DNA from: Shewanella algidipiscicola
GTDB lineage: Bacteria > Pseudomonadota > Gammaproteobacteria > Enterobacterales > Shewanellaceae
Assembly (NCBI RefSeq): GCF_003605125.1
Contig: NZ_QPQT01000003.1
Location: 1-64,000 of the forward strand
Reading direction: 5' to 3'
Length of the DNA: 64,000 nucleotides
Shown: positions 37,215-49,879 of the stretch, piece after piece
Layout of the letters: every line of letters starts with the position of its first letter
How positions within the stretch are numbered: the first letter of the stretch is position 1
The notes under the pieces: generated by a model
The model's database searches: none
What the model was told of the DNA's origin: nothing
Seen by the model: the letters and a program-made list of their open reading frames with translations, nothing else
Translations under genes and position numbers: made by a program

Positions 37215-39419
37215 ATGGTATCTATTAGAGAAGCACATTTTAATGACAAAGATTTTCAATTAACTGAGTGGGTTAATCGCTACATCGATAACGAGCAAGA
37301 GGCTGGTATTCTGCTCGATTTGATGAAAAAAATTGAAGGACTGGTCGTTAAAGAAGGGGCTCAACGCCATTTACTCAATCAGCGCGGCCGCGAGATGATT
37401 GAGATCCTAGCTCCGCTCAATATGGATATCGAAACCCTACAAGCCGCGGTTATTTTTGTGGTGTATGACGCCGGACTGATAAGCGCCGAGCAGTTGCCAG
37501 AGCTGTTTGGTGAAAAATTAGCGGTCTTGGTAAAAAGTGTCGTGACCATGAATGCCATTGGCGCGCTCAAGGTGAACGAGCAGAGCCGTAATGCCGAGCC
37601 GCAAATCGATAATATCCGTCGTATGTTACTGGCCATGGTGGAAGATGTACGCGCCGTGGTGATCAAGCTGGCCGAGCGGATCTGTCTACTGCGAGAAGTG
37701 AAAAGTGCTGACGAGGAGACGCGGGTCTTATTGGCGCGAGAAATTGCCGATATCTATGCACCGCTGGCTAACCGCTTAGGGATTGGTCAATTGAAGTGGG
37801 AGCTCGAAGATATCTCATTTCGTTACCTGCACCCCGAAACCTATAAAGAAATTGCTAAACAGCTGGATGGTAAGCGGCTCGATCGCGAAAGCTACATCGA
37901 CAATTTTGTGAAGCAGTTACAGCAACGTCTCGATCAAGACCAAATTCGCGCCAAGGTGTATGGCAGACCCAAACATATTTACAGCATCTGGAAGAAGATG
38001 CGCGGTAAAGATCTGACTTTCGATGAGTTATTTGACGTGCGCGCGGTACGTATCGTTACCGACCGCCTGCAAGACTGCTACGGCGCCCTGGGGGTAGTGC
38101 ATACCCTTTGGCATCATATTCCTAAAGAGTTTGACGATTATGTCGCCAACCCTAAATCGAATGGATATCAGTCAATCCATACCATAGTGGTTGGCCCCGA
38201 GGGAAAAACGGTCGAAATCCAAATCCGTACCGAGCAGATGCATGAAGATGCCGAGCTGGGGGTGGCGGCTCATTGGAAATACAAAGAGGGCACCACAGGT
38301 AAGCAAAGCGGTTACGAAGAGAAAATCAACTGGCTGCGCAAGATTTTGCAATGGCAAGAAGATGTGGCCGAAAGTGGCAACTTGGTCGATGAGGTGCGCA
38401 GTCAAGTCTTCGAAGACAGGGTGTATGTGTTTACCCCAAATGGCGAAGTGATTGACTTACCCATGGGCTCTACCGTACTGGATTTTGCCTATTATATTCA
38501 TTCCCACGTCGGCCATAAGTGTATTGGGGCCAAGGTCGATGGCCGTATCGTGCCGTTTACTTATCAGGTTGAAACCGGTGAGCGTATTGAGATCATCACC
38601 TCGAAAACTCCCAACCCTAAGCGTGACTGGCTTAACCCTAATTTAGGCTATATTCGCACCTCGCGAGCGCGGTCGAAAATTCAGCATTGGTTTAAGCAGC
38701 AAGATAGAGATAAAAACATTGTCGCTGGGCGGGAGATGCTCGAAGCCGAATTAGCGCGCAGCAATCTTACCCTTAAAGATGCTAAAACGGCGGTCGAGCG
38801 TTTTAACATGGTTAGCATGGACGATCTGCTGGCGGGCATTGGTGGCGGCGATGTGCGTCTTAATCAGGTGGTCAACCATGTGCAGAGCCGGATGCGTATC
38901 AATGAGCTGTCAGAAGAGGAAGCCGTTGAGGACTTACTCAAGAAAAATCAATCTCGTACAGACCATAAAAGTAGAGGTCAGGTCGAGGTTAATGGCGTAG
39001 GGAACTTGATGAGCCATATCGCTAAATGCTGTCAGCCTGTCCCCGGTGATGATATTTTTGGCTTTATTACTAAAGGCCGCGGGATCTCGGTGCACCGCGC
39101 CGATTGCGAGCAAGTGAAAGAGCTGATGCGGGTACACCCCGAGCGCAGCGTGGATGTGGTGTGGGGTAAAAACTACTCCGGTGGCTATAAGCTGCGCTTA
39201 AAAGTGTTTGCTAACGACAGAAATGGCTTGTTGCGAGATCTGACCTCAGTGCTGGCCGCCGAAAAATCGACGGTACTGGCGATGAGCTCATCTTTGGATG
39301 TTAAAAATCAAACTGTCATCATTGAGCTCGAGCTCGAGTTATACAATTTAGAGGGGCTCTCTCGGGTGATGGCTAAGCTATCGCAAGTCGATGGGGTGAT
39401 GGAAGCGCGGCGCACCTAA
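37215..39419 (+). CDS. relA: GTP pyrophosphokinase RelA
   Basis: This ribosome-activated (p)ppGpp synthetase has 734 residues. The order is a degenerate HD region without hydrolase His-Asp residues, the synthetase domain (about 240-360, with RAVRIVTDRLQDCYGALG and NPKSNGYQSIHT), TGS (about 405-465, VFTPNGEVIDLP), a zinc-finger/CC region with CCQPVPGDDIFGF, and a C-terminal ACT domain. Cytoplasmic. Followed by a terminator and mazG, the usual stringent-response pairing. Confidence 0.97.
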   Translation: MVSIREAHFNDKDFQLTEWVNRYIDNEQEAGILLDLMKKIEGLVVKEGAQRHLLNQRGREMIEILAPLNMDIETLQAAVIFVVYDAGLISAEQLPELFGEKLAVLVKSVVTMNAIGALKVNEQSRNAEPQIDNIRRMLLAMVEDVRAVVIKLAERICLLREVKSADEETRVLLAREIADIYAPLANRLGIGQLKWELEDISFRYLHPETYKEIAKQLDGKRLDRESYIDNFVKQLQQRLDQDQIRAKVYGRPKHIYSIWKKMRGKDLTFDELFDVRAVRIVTDRLQDCYGALGVVHTLWHHIPKEFDDYVANPKSNGYQSIHTIVVGPEGKTVEIQIRTEQMHEDAELGVAAHWKYKEGTTGKQSGYEEKINWLRKILQWQEDVAESGNLVDEVRSQVFEDRVYVFTPNGEVIDLPMGSTVLDFAYYIHSHVGHKCIGAKVDGRIVPFTYQVETGERIEIITSKTPNPKRDWLNPNLGYIRTSRARSKIQHWFKQQDRDKNIVAGREMLEAELARSNLTLKDAKTAVERFNMVSMDDLLAGIGGGDVRLNQVVNHVQSRMRINELSEEEAVEDLLKKNQSRTDHKSRGQVEVNGVGNLMSHIAKCCQPVPGDDIFGFITKGRGISVHRADCEQVKELMRVHPERSVDVVWGKNYSGGYKLRLKVFANDRNGLLRDLTSVLAAEKSTVLAMSSSLDVKNQTVIIELELELYNLEGLSRVMAKLSQVDGVMEARRT

Positions 39420-39447
39420 TCGTGTCGCCCACAAACAGATAAGAGAT

Positions 39448-39471
39448 AAAGGCGGCGAGAGTCGCCTTTTA
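39448..39471 (+). terminator. Hairpin terminator between relA and mazG
   Basis: AAAGGCG (39448-39454) and CGCCTTTT (39463-39470) form a stem with a short T run, 29 bp after the relA stop. It probably attenuates rather than fully stops read-through into mazG. Confidence 0.6.
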
Positions 39472-39486
39472 TTATGAGGTTGTCCG

Positions 39487-40290
39487 ATGAAGGTCAATAA
39501 CGATATTAACCGTTTACTCGAGATCATGAGTCAACTGCGCGACCCACAAACCGGTTGCCCATGGGATAAAGCACAAACCTATCACACCATAGTGCCATTT
39601 ACCCTCGAGGAGGCCTATGAAGTGGCCGATACCATTGAACGTGCGGCGTTCGATGAATTACCAGGGGAGCTTGGCGACCTGCTGTTTCAAGTGATTTTTT
39701 ATTGTCAGTTAGCAAAAGAGCAAGGGTTATTTGATTTTGGTGTGGTGGTAGACAAAATCTGCCGCAAATTAACTGAGCGCCATCCCCATGTGTTTGGTGA
39801 ATTGCCCTTAACATCGACAGCAGAAGTGAAACAAAGCTGGGAAAGCATAAAGGCCAGCGAGCGTGCTGGGCGGTCATTGCATTCGGTGCTCGATGATATT
39901 CCATTAAATCTACCTGCATTAAGTCGCGCGGCAAAGGTGCAAAAACGGGTGGCCAGTGTCGGGTTCGACTGGGATGAATTGGCCCCTGTGGTGGCGAAAA
40001 TTCACGAAGAGATAGCAGAGGTGCTCGAGGAAGTTAGCGCACCAGAGCAGCAACCGCAAAGGATTAGTGAAGAGATGGGCGATCTGCTATTTGCGGTGGT
40101 TAATTTGTCTCGCCATTTAGGCGTGGATCCCGAGCAAGCGCTGCGCCTTGCCAATGGCAAATTCGAGCGACGCTTTCGGGGTGTTGAAGCCTTAGCTAAC
40201 GCCGCCGAAAAGCCGATGAAGGCGCACTCCTTAGCAGAATTAGACGCTTATTGGGATCAAGTAAAGCGGGCCGAAACGGCAAAAGAGTAA
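39487..40290 (+). CDS. mazG: Nucleoside triphosphate pyrophosphohydrolase MazG
   Basis: This enzyme hydrolyses NTPs to NMP plus PPi and in E. coli lowers ppGpp. Its 267 residues hold two tandem MazG domains. The first has CPWDKAQTYHTIVPFTLEEA and the EELGDLLFQ-like GELGDLLFQVIFY. The second has EEIAEVLEEV and EEMGDLLFAVVNLSRH with the metal-binding glutamates. It lies 67 bp after relA, consistent with functional coupling. Confidence 0.96.
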   Translation: MKVNNDINRLLEIMSQLRDPQTGCPWDKAQTYHTIVPFTLEEAYEVADTIERAAFDELPGELGDLLFQVIFYCQLAKEQGLFDFGVVVDKICRKLTERHPHVFGELPLTSTAEVKQSWESIKASERAGRSLHSVLDDIPLNLPALSRAAKVQKRVASVGFDWDELAPVVAKIHEEIAEVLEEVSAPEQQPQRISEEMGDLLFAVVNLSRHLGVDPEQALRLANGKFERRFRGVEALANAAEKPMKAHSLAELDAYWDQVKRAETAKE

Positions 40291-40308
40291 AATATATCGC
40301 TTTGTTGT

Positions 40309-42037
<1,729 letters not shown>

Positions 42038-42049
42038 GCTATAGTGAAC

Positions 42050-42081
42050 AGCCGCTTCCGGTTATCGGAAGCGGCTTTTTT
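42050..42081 (+). terminator. Rho-independent terminator of pyrG
   Basis: AGCCGCTTCCG and CGGAAGCGGCT around a 5-base loop, then TTTTTT, 13 bp after the stop. Confidence 0.9.
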
Positions 42082-42156
42082 GTTCCAGATGATGTAGATT
42101 TAACGACAAGAATTTTTTAGTTTTGTATTAACTTTTCATTTTAATCTTAAACTTAA

Positions 42157-43464
<1,308 letters not shown>

Positions 43465-43489
43465 ACGCCACTTTAACCAATAAATTATT

Positions 43490-43517
43490 AAAAGGTCACC
43501 ACTTGGTGGCCTTTTTT
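43490..43517 (+). terminator. Rho-independent terminator of eno
   Basis: AAAAGGTCACCA and TGGTGGCCTTTT form a stem with a T tract, between eno and ftsB. Confidence 0.85.
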
Positions 43518-43564
43518 GTTGTAATATCAGTGCAGAATTTCTAATAGTGATATAGCCATTAAGG

Positions 43565-43864
43565 ATGAAGCGTCTTCTCATTGCCATGACCGTTTTATTT
43601 GGTCTACTTCAGTATCGACTCTGGTTTGGGCAAAATAGCCTGCCGGAATCATTTCAGCTGCAAGAGCAGATAGCGCTGCAGCGACAAAGTAATGCCAAAT
43701 TGATCGAGCGTAATCAAGTTCTCAAAGAGGAGATTAACGATCTTCGCCGTGGGACTGAAGCGCTTGAAGAGCGTGCGCGAAACGAACTTGGCATGGTTAA
43801 AAAAGGCGAAACTTTCTTCCGTGTTGTGGGCGAGCCCCAACGTAATGCAGATATTCATCGCTAA
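43565..43864 (+). CDS. ftsB: Cell division protein FtsB
   Basis: This 99-residue bitopic divisome protein forms a complex with FtsQ and FtsL. A single membrane segment covers about 4-20 (LLIAMTVLFGLLQYRLWFG). A periplasmic coiled coil runs about 30-72 (QEQIALQRQSNAKLIERNQ...). The ARNELGMVKKGETFFRVV end is conserved. It precedes ispD, as in E. coli. Confidence 0.95.
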   Translation: MKRLLIAMTVLFGLLQYRLWFGQNSLPESFQLQEQIALQRQSNAKLIERNQVLKEEINDLRRGTEALEERARNELGMVKKGETFFRVVGEPQRNADIHR

Positions 43865-43931
43865 CCGTATTTTACGAAGTACCTTTAAGGGCTAGGTGAA
43901 ATCGGATCACCCGTGACATGAGCTTTGATTA

Positions 43932-44663
43932 ATGACACCAATTATTGAACACCTAGTTGCAATTGTTCCCGCTGCTGGCATAGGCAGCCGCATGGGTGCC
44001 GATATTCCTAAGCAATACTTGATGTTAGAACATCAACCTATTATTGCTCATACCTTAGATGTATTGTTGCAACATCCTAGGATCGCCCAAGTGATAGTGG
44101 CGCTGAGCCCAGATGATACTTTTTTTGAATCCTTGCCTCAGGCGCATCACCCTAAATTAAAAGTGGTACAAGGGGGCAAGGAGCGAGCAGATTCGGTTCT
44201 GGCGGGCTTATCGCATGTCGGGCAACGCAGCTGGGCGTTAGTGCATGATGCGGCGCGGCCTTGTTTACACCCAAGTGATATTGATAAGTTAATCAGCGCT
44301 GTCGAGCAGCAAGCAGATAGTGCGCCTCAAGGGGCTATTTTGGCCATGCCAGTGCGCGACACCATGAAACGTAGCAATAATGAAGGCAATATTGATACCA
44401 CTATCTGCCGCAACAACTTGTGGCATGCGCTCACTCCGCAACTGTTTCCCGCCACCTCGCTTAAGGCCAACCTCAGTAACGCGTTAGCACAAGGGGTGAA
44501 TATCACAGATGAGGCATCAGCGATGGAGTGGGCAGGTGCGGCGCCGCAATTGGTGGTTGGCCGCGCTGACAATATCAAGGTGACTCACCCTGATGATTTA
44601 CGCTTAGCAGCACTGTTTCTCAACAGTCGTGATTCATTGACGGCTTTCAATCACAAACAATAA
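43932..44663 (+). CDS. ispD: 2-C-methyl-D-erythritol 4-phosphate cytidylyltransferase
   Basis: Third enzyme of the MEP isoprenoid pathway: it makes CDP-methylerythritol from CTP. Its 243 residues include the nucleotidyltransferase loop VPAAGIGSRMGADIPKQYL (13-31), with the conserved Arg and Lys, and VHDAARPC. The C-terminal NIKVTHPDDLRLA is typical. Co-oriented with ispF 48 bp downstream. Confidence 0.97.
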   Translation: MTPIIEHLVAIVPAAGIGSRMGADIPKQYLMLEHQPIIAHTLDVLLQHPRIAQVIVALSPDDTFFESLPQAHHPKLKVVQGGKERADSVLAGLSHVGQRSWALVHDAARPCLHPSDIDKLISAVEQQADSAPQGAILAMPVRDTMKRSNNEGNIDTTICRNNLWHALTPQLFPATSLKANLSNALAQGVNITDEASAMEWAGAAPQLVVGRADNIKVTHPDDLRLAALFLNSRDSLTAFNHKQ

Positions 44664-44711
44664 GCGTTAATAGCAGTATGATGGGCTGCAACGCGGGGAT
44701 GACAGGTAAGT

Positions 44712-45197
44712 ATGATGAATATTCGCATTGGTCATGGTTTCGATGTCCATAAATTTGGTGGTGAGCTGCCGTTGATTTTAGGGGGAGTGGAAGTTCCTTA
44801 CGGTACGGGCCTAGTGGCGCATTCCGATGGGGATGTGGTGTTACATGCGATTAGCGATGCCATTTTGGGCGCGATGGCGTTAGGCGATATTGGTAAGCAC
44901 TTTCCTGATACCGATGCCGAGTTCAAAGGTGCCGACAGCCGGGTATTACTGCGCCATTGTTACCAACTTGCCATCGATAAAGGCTATCGCCTCGGCAACC
45001 TCGATGTCACAGTGATCGCACAGGCCCCTAAGATGCTGCCTCATATTGAAGCGATCCGCGCCTGTTTAGCCGCCGATTTAGACAGTGATATCGACGCGAT
45101 AAATGTGAAAGCCACTACCACAGAGAAGCTAGGGTTTACTGGTCGAAAAGAAGGTATCGCGGTGGAAGCCGTAGTGCTGATGACGAGCAATAGTTAA
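44712..45197 (+). CDS. ispF: 2-C-methyl-D-erythritol 2,4-cyclodiphosphate synthase
   Basis: MEP-pathway zinc enzyme that cyclises CDP-ME 2-phosphate. Its 161 residues include [13 protein letters not shown] with the metal Asp/His, [12 protein letters not shown], and the C-terminal [18 protein letters not shown]. The start could be either of two adjacent ATGs (44712 or 44715). Part of the ftsB-ispD-ispF-truD-surE-pcm run. Confidence 0.97.
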   Translation: MMNIRIGHGFDVHKFGGELPLILGGVEVPYGTGLVAHSDGDVVLHAISDAILGAMALGDIGKHFPDTDAEFKGADSRVLLRHCYQLAIDKGYRLGNLDVTVIAQAPKMLPHIEAIRACLAADLDSDIDAINVKATTTEKLGFTGRKEGIAVEAVVLMTSNS

Positions 45198-45209
45198 CAA
45201 GAGAATTTT

Positions 45210-46280
45210 ATGAGTTCATTGCATTATTTACATGGTCAGCCGCAAGCGAGCGCCGATCTTCGCACCCACAATCGTGATTTCATTGTTGAGGAGATTTTAC
45301 CCTTTCTGCCTACTGGAGAGGGCGAACATCACATGCTGCATGTGCGTAAAGAGGGGTTAAATACCGCCGATGTGGCCAAAATGTTGTCTAGTTTTGCGAA
45401 GGTTCATCCGAAAGAAGTCACCTTTGCTGGACAAAAAGATAAACATGCGATCACTGAGCAATGGTTTGGGGTCCGTATTCCGGGTAAAGAAACGCCAAAG
45501 TGGGATGAACTCAATAGTGAGCAATTGACCATATTAAGCAGCAGTCGCCACAGTAAAAAGCTGCGCACTGGTGCATTGGTAGGGAATCGCTTCACCTTAA
45601 CCTTACGTGCAGTATCGGATATTGCTGATGTCATTAAACGGATTGAATTAGTTAAGCAAACTGGCGTCCCTAACTATTTTGGCGAACAACGATTTGGTCA
45701 TGATGGTAAGAATCTCATTTTTGGCCGACAGATGTTGGCTGGCCGCAATGTGAAAGATCGAAACAAACGCAGCATGTATTTATCGGCTGTGCGCTCTAAT
45801 CTCTATAACGCAGTGGTTTCTGCTCGTTTGGCAAAGTATGGTACCCAAGTGCTTGAGGGCGACTGTGTGATGTTGGCTGGCAGTAAAAGTTATTTTGTAG
45901 CCAACCCATGGGACGAGGCGTTGCTTGAACGTTTAGCCCAAAAAGACATTCAATTATCGGCACCATTATGGGGGCGTGGTCAACCGTTGTCACAAGCTGA
46001 AGCCTTAGCATTTGAAACCTCCATTTCAGAGCAGTTTGCTGAAGATTGTCATGGACTCGAACAAGCGGGACTCAATCAAGAGCGCCGCACCTTGCTGCTT
46101 GAGCCACAACATTTGAGTTATGAAACTGACGAAGATGTGCTAGTGATTAAGTTTATTTTGCCAGCAGGCTGCTTTGCCACATCACTGCTCAGGGAGTTGG
46201 TCGATTACCAAGACGTTAATGAGCGAGAGTTTAATGCCAGACGAGCCGCTCGTGCAGAAGGTGTAGCCCAAGATGATTAA
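45210..46280 (+). CDS. truD: tRNA pseudouridine(13) synthase TruD
   Basis: This enzyme isomerises U13 in tRNA-Glu. Its 356 residues include the catalytic aspartate motif [17 protein letters not shown], then [15 protein letters not shown]. The inserted TRUD domain is in the second half, and the end holds [17 protein letters not shown]. It starts 12 bp after ispF and overlaps surE by eight bases. Confidence 0.96.
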   Translation: MSSLHYLHGQPQASADLRTHNRDFIVEEILPFLPTGEGEHHMLHVRKEGLNTADVAKMLSSFAKVHPKEVTFAGQKDKHAITEQWFGVRIPGKETPKWDELNSEQLTILSSSRHSKKLRTGALVGNRFTLTLRAVSDIADVIKRIELVKQTGVPNYFGEQRFGHDGKNLIFGRQMLAGRNVKDRNKRSMYLSAVRSNLYNAVVSARLAKYGTQVLEGDCVMLAGSKSYFVANPWDEALLERLAQKDIQLSAPLWGRGQPLSQAEALAFETSISEQFAEDCHGLEQAGLNQERRTLLLEPQHLSYETDEDVLVIKFILPAGCFATSLLRELVDYQDVNEREFNARRAARAEGVAQDD

Positions 46281-47022
46281 GATATTGGTGAGTAATGATG
46301 ATGGTGTTACCGCGCCAGGTATCGCCGCCTTATCTCAGGCGTTATCTGCACAATATGATGTGATGACTGTTGGGCCCGATCGTAATTGTTCCGGCGCGAG
46401 TAACTCCTTAACCTTGACTAATCCATTGCGAATTAATAAGTTAGATAATGGGTATATCTCAGTTAGCGGTACGCCCACCGATTGTGTGCATCTGGCGATT
46501 CGCGAGTTGTACGAACAAGAGCCTGATATTGTGGTCTCGGGGATCAACGCTGGTGCAAACATGGGCGATGACACCCTTTATTCTGGCACCGTTGCCGCTG
46601 CGATGGAAGGACGTTTTTTGGGATTACCAGCCATTGCCATCTCTTTGGTGGGGCGCGATCTCAATCATTATGACACGGCTGCAGCGGTGGCGTGTAAAAT
46701 CGTGGCTGGCTTGATTAAGGCGCCGATCGCCCAAGATCAAATTTTAAATGTGAATGTGCCTGACTTACCGCTTGAACACGTTAAGGGGATTAAAGTGACC
46801 CGCCTTGGTGCCAGACACAGAGCTGAGGGGATGGTGAGAACCTTAGATCCTGCAGGACGAGAGATATTTTGGCTGGGTCCCCCGGGGCAAGAGCAAGATG
46901 CCAGTGAAGGTACCGATTTTGATGCCGTCGCTAAAGGTTATGTATCTGTGACACCCTTGACAGTGGATCTGACCGCTTATGAACAAATTCCAAAAATGAA
47001 ACAATGGGTTGAGCAACTATGA
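46273..47022 (+). CDS. surE: 5'/3'-nucleotidase SurE
   Basis: This metal-dependent nucleotidase/exopolyphosphatase is linked to stationary-phase survival. Its 249 residues include the metal site [11 protein letters not shown] (8-18), the [12 protein letters not shown] loop and [26 protein letters not shown]. Its coding region overlaps truD at the start and pcm by four bases at the end (ATGA), so the genes are translationally coupled. Confidence 0.97.
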   Translation: MIKILVSNDDGVTAPGIAALSQALSAQYDVMTVGPDRNCSGASNSLTLTNPLRINKLDNGYISVSGTPTDCVHLAIRELYEQEPDIVVSGINAGANMGDDTLYSGTVAAAMEGRFLGLPAIAISLVGRDLNHYDTAAAVACKIVAGLIKAPIAQDQILNVNVPDLPLEHVKGIKVTRLGARHRAEGMVRTLDPAGREIFWLGPPGQEQDASEGTDFDAVAKGYVSVTPLTVDLTAYEQIPKMKQWVEQL

Positions 47023-47654
47023 ATGGTGTAGCCACCGCATCGGCATTGAATTTGGCAAACGCTTTGCGAGGTGCAGGTATCGGCGATCAAGCGGTGTTGT
47101 CTGTTGTGGCAAAAACGCCAAGAGAGCTATTTCTGGATGCAGCCTTGGGCCATAAAGCGTATGAAAATACAGCCTTGCCTATTGGGCAAGGTCAAACCAT
47201 TTCGCAGCCCTATATTGTTGCCAAGATGACCGAGCTGTTGCTTGAATCTAAGCCCAAAAAGGTGTTAGAAATCGGTACGGGGTCGGGTTATCAGGCGGCG
47301 ATACTTGCTCAATTGGTAGATGAATTATGTACCGTAGAGCGGATAAAAAGTCTGCAAATTCAGGCGCGGCAACGCTTAAAACGCCTCGATTTACACAATG
47401 TGTCGTTTAAGTACGGTGATGGTTGGAAAGGTTGGGCTAATAAAGGTCCATTCGATGCCATTATGGTCACTGCGGCAGCGGCCAGTATCCCGCAAGACTT
47501 ATTGGCTCAACTAGGTTCACAAGGCGTGTTGATTATTCCTGTAGGGCAAGAAACACAACAGCTGCTGCGTGTAACCCGTTATGGCGATGACTATCGGTCT
47601 GAAACGATCGAAATGGTCAAGTTTGTGCCGCTGGTTAATGGTGACCTGGCCTAA
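47019..47654 (+). CDS. pcm: Protein-L-isoaspartate O-methyltransferase
   Basis: Repairs isoaspartyl damage using SAM. Its 211 residues include [17 protein letters not shown] (substrate binding), the SAM motif [18 protein letters not shown], and LIIPVG near the end. It sits in the conserved surE-pcm-nlpD-rpoS order associated with stationary-phase fitness. Confidence 0.97.
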   Translation: MNGVATASALNLANALRGAGIGDQAVLSVVAKTPRELFLDAALGHKAYENTALPIGQGQTISQPYIVAKMTELLLESKPKKVLEIGTGSGYQAAILAQLVDELCTVERIKSLQIQARQRLKRLDLHNVSFKYGDGWKGWANKGPFDAIMVTAAAASIPQDLLAQLGSQGVLIIPVGQETQQLLRVTRYGDDYRSETIEMVKFVPLVNGDLA

Positions 47655-47672
47655 TGATAGTACAGATATCAT

Positions 47673-48647
47673 ATGCTTAGCCTTAGGCATATCGTGTCTG
47701 GCACAGTCGGTATCACCTGCATGTGTCGCGGCAGACTTTCTGTGAGCGCTGGGGGGATACGATACCTGTTATTGCTTATGCTATTGCTGCAGTTAACGGC
47801 TTGTAGCTTTCAAGCAGATAGACCTGCACCTGTTGTGACTGTTAATCCGCCTGTTAAAAAACAGTATCAAAAAGGTGGTCTGATCTCTGAGCGTTATCGA
47901 GTTAAAAAAGGCGATACCTTGTACTCAATCTCATGGGCCGCTAATAAAGATTTTGTCGATATCGCTAGGCGCAATGGGCTTAAAAAGCCATATACCATCT
48001 ACCCTGGCCAGGTGTTAAATCTTAAGCTGACAAAACCTGTTACAACTAGAGTTAAAGCTCAAAATTGGAACGCTAACACGCCTAAACCCGCAAAAAAACC
48101 AATTAAAGCTGTTATTAAACAGCCAGTTGCAACTTCTTCTGCGAACGGTGCCACGAAAGTCAGCGTCGCAAAAAAATCACTTGATCAGACCTCAAATTCT
48201 GCGTACCCTGTACCAACTGGTAAACAATCTGTTAACAATGTTATCCACAAGTCAAAGTCGACCTTGCCACAGAAAGTGCACCGTTGGCATTGGCCCGTAA
48301 AAGGAGCGTTGATTGGTAAATTCTCTGCCAAAGAGCAAGGAAATAAAGGAATTAAGATAGCCGGAACGCGTGGTGATCGCATTCAAGCTGCGGCAGATGG
48401 ACGTGTCGTATATGCAGGAAATGCACTTCGAGGCTACGGTAATCTAGTGATTATTAAGCACAGTGATGATTATTTAAGTGCTTATGCTCATGCGGATAAA
48501 ATCTTAGTTAAGGAAAAGCAATTCGTAACAGCAGGACAAACTGTTGCGAGTATGGGGAAAACGGGTACCAATCGGGTCATGTTACATTTTGAGATCCGCT
48601 ACCATGGTAAATCAGTCGACCCACTTAAATATTTGCCTAAAACATAA
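47673..48647 (+). CDS. nlpD: Murein hydrolase activator lipoprotein NlpD
   Basis: This lipoprotein activates the amidase AmiC for septal peptidoglycan splitting. Its 324 residues include a lipobox LTAC with C44. A LysM domain covers about 76-117 (YRVKKGDTLYSISWAANKD). A Lys/Ala/Thr-rich linker follows, then a C-terminal M23/LytM domain (about 210-322) ending LHFEIRYHGKSVDPLKYL. The LytM domain lacks the full metal-ligand set of active LytM peptidases, as expected for an activator. The true start may be one of the codons nearer the hydrophobic segment. rpoS promoters commonly lie inside this gene. Confidence 0.94.
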   Translation: MLSLRHIVSGTVGITCMCRGRLSVSAGGIRYLLLLMLLLQLTACSFQADRPAPVVTVNPPVKKQYQKGGLISERYRVKKGDTLYSISWAANKDFVDIARRNGLKKPYTIYPGQVLNLKLTKPVTTRVKAQNWNANTPKPAKKPIKAVIKQPVATSSANGATKVSVAKKSLDQTSNSAYPVPTGKQSVNNVIHKSKSTLPQKVHRWHWPVKGALIGKFSAKEQGNKGIKIAGTRGDRIQAAADGRVVYAGNALRGYGNLVIIKHSDDYLSAYAHADKILVKEKQFVTAGQTVASMGKTGTNRVMLHFEIRYHGKSVDPLKYLPKT

Positions 48648-48725
48648 TTTTTTTAGGCGCCATTTTGGCAATTGGAGGATAAAAACGTGCAGTAAATTCA
48701 GTGAGTAAAATTTGGGAGAACTATT

Positions 48726-49700
48726 ATGGGTCGTAAAAAAACTACCGCGATAGCGGAGACCTTAGTTGACTTGTCTAAGAACGAGTCTGATGTTTCACTG
48801 TTAAATAACAAAGAGAGCGTAAAAGAAGCCGAACTGGAACAGCAAGTACAAGATGATTTGCAAAAAAATTTAGATGCCACACAGCTGTATCTAAGTGAAA
48901 TTGGATTTTCCCCCCTACTGAGTGCGGAGGAAGAGGTTTATTTTTCACGTAAGTCCCTTAAGGGCTGTGCTAAATCTCGTAACCGTATGATTGAGAGTAA
49001 TCTTAGACTCGTCGTAAAAATTGCTCGTCGTTACAATAACCGCGGTTTAGCCTTACTCGATCTTATCGAAGAGGGTAATTTAGGCTTGATCCGTGCGGTA
49101 GAGAAATTTGACCCAGAACGTGGTTTTCGCTTCTCTACCTATGCCACTTGGTGGATAAGACAAACGATAGAACGTGCCATTATGAATCAAACTCGCACAA
49201 TTCGTTTGCCCATACATGTGGTCAAAGAACTTAATGTTTATTTACGCACCGCCCGAGAGCTGGCGCACAAGTTGGATCATGAGCCGACCGCCGAAGAGAT
49301 TGCAGAGAAGCTAGATCTTCCCAGTGGTGATGTGAGTCGTATGTTAAAGTTGAATGAGCGCATTACCTCGGTAGATACCCCGTTAGGCGGTGACAGCGAT
49401 AAAGCGCTGCTCGATGTATTAGCCGATGATGACAGTGTTGGGCCTGACTATAAAGTACAAGATGAAGATATGTCTAAATCGGTCGTACGTTGGTTGGACG
49501 AGCTCAACAGTAAGCAACGTGAAGTATTAGCGCGTCGTTTTGGTTTATTAGGATATGAACCTTCAACCCTAGAAAATGTGGGCAAAGAGATAGGCTTGAC
49601 TCGAGAGCGAGTTCGCCAGATCCAAGTGGAAGCATTGAAGCGACTCAAGGACTTACTTGGCGCACAAGGATTATCTGTTGAAGCTATTTTTCGTCCATAA
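48726..49700 (+). CDS. rpoS: RNA polymerase sigma factor RpoS
   Basis: This general stress and stationary-phase sigma factor has 324 residues with regions 1.2-4.2. Landmarks are [21 protein letters not shown] (1.2), [38 protein letters not shown] and [18 protein letters not shown] (2.x), and the region 4.2 helix-turn-helix [25 protein letters not shown] terminator shared with the convergent mutS follows. Confidence 0.98.
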   Translation: MGRKKTTAIAETLVDLSKNESDVSLLNNKESVKEAELEQQVQDDLQKNLDATQLYLSEIGFSPLLSAEEEVYFSRKSLKGCAKSRNRMIESNLRLVVKIARRYNNRGLALLDLIEEGNLGLIRAVEKFDPERGFRFSTYATWWIRQTIERAIMNQTRTIRLPIHVVKELNVYLRTARELAHKLDHEPTAEEIAEKLDLPSGDVSRMLKLNERITSVDTPLGGDSDKALLDVLADDDSVGPDYKVQDEDMSKSVVRWLDELNSKQREVLARRFGLLGYEPSTLENVGKEIGLTRERVRQIQVEALKRLKDLLGAQGLSVEAIFRP

Positions 49701-49838
49701 GGTCGCAATATTATAGAGTATTGAGGATAACTGCAGAGCCTAGCATTTCAGTATTAACTTATAATTTACTTATAAGTGCGATGAAATGTAGAGAAACAGT
49801 TAAGCCTGATAGGCGTTATGATGGACATTGTGACATAT

Positions 49839-49870
49839 AAAAAAGCGCACCAATAATGGTGCGCTTTTTT
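49839..49870. terminator. Bidirectional terminator, rpoS / mutS
   Basis: AAAAAAGCGCACC and GGTGCGCTTTTTT form a symmetric hairpin with T runs on both strands, between the convergent genes. Confidence 0.9.
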
Positions 49871-49879
49871 GCTTGTTCG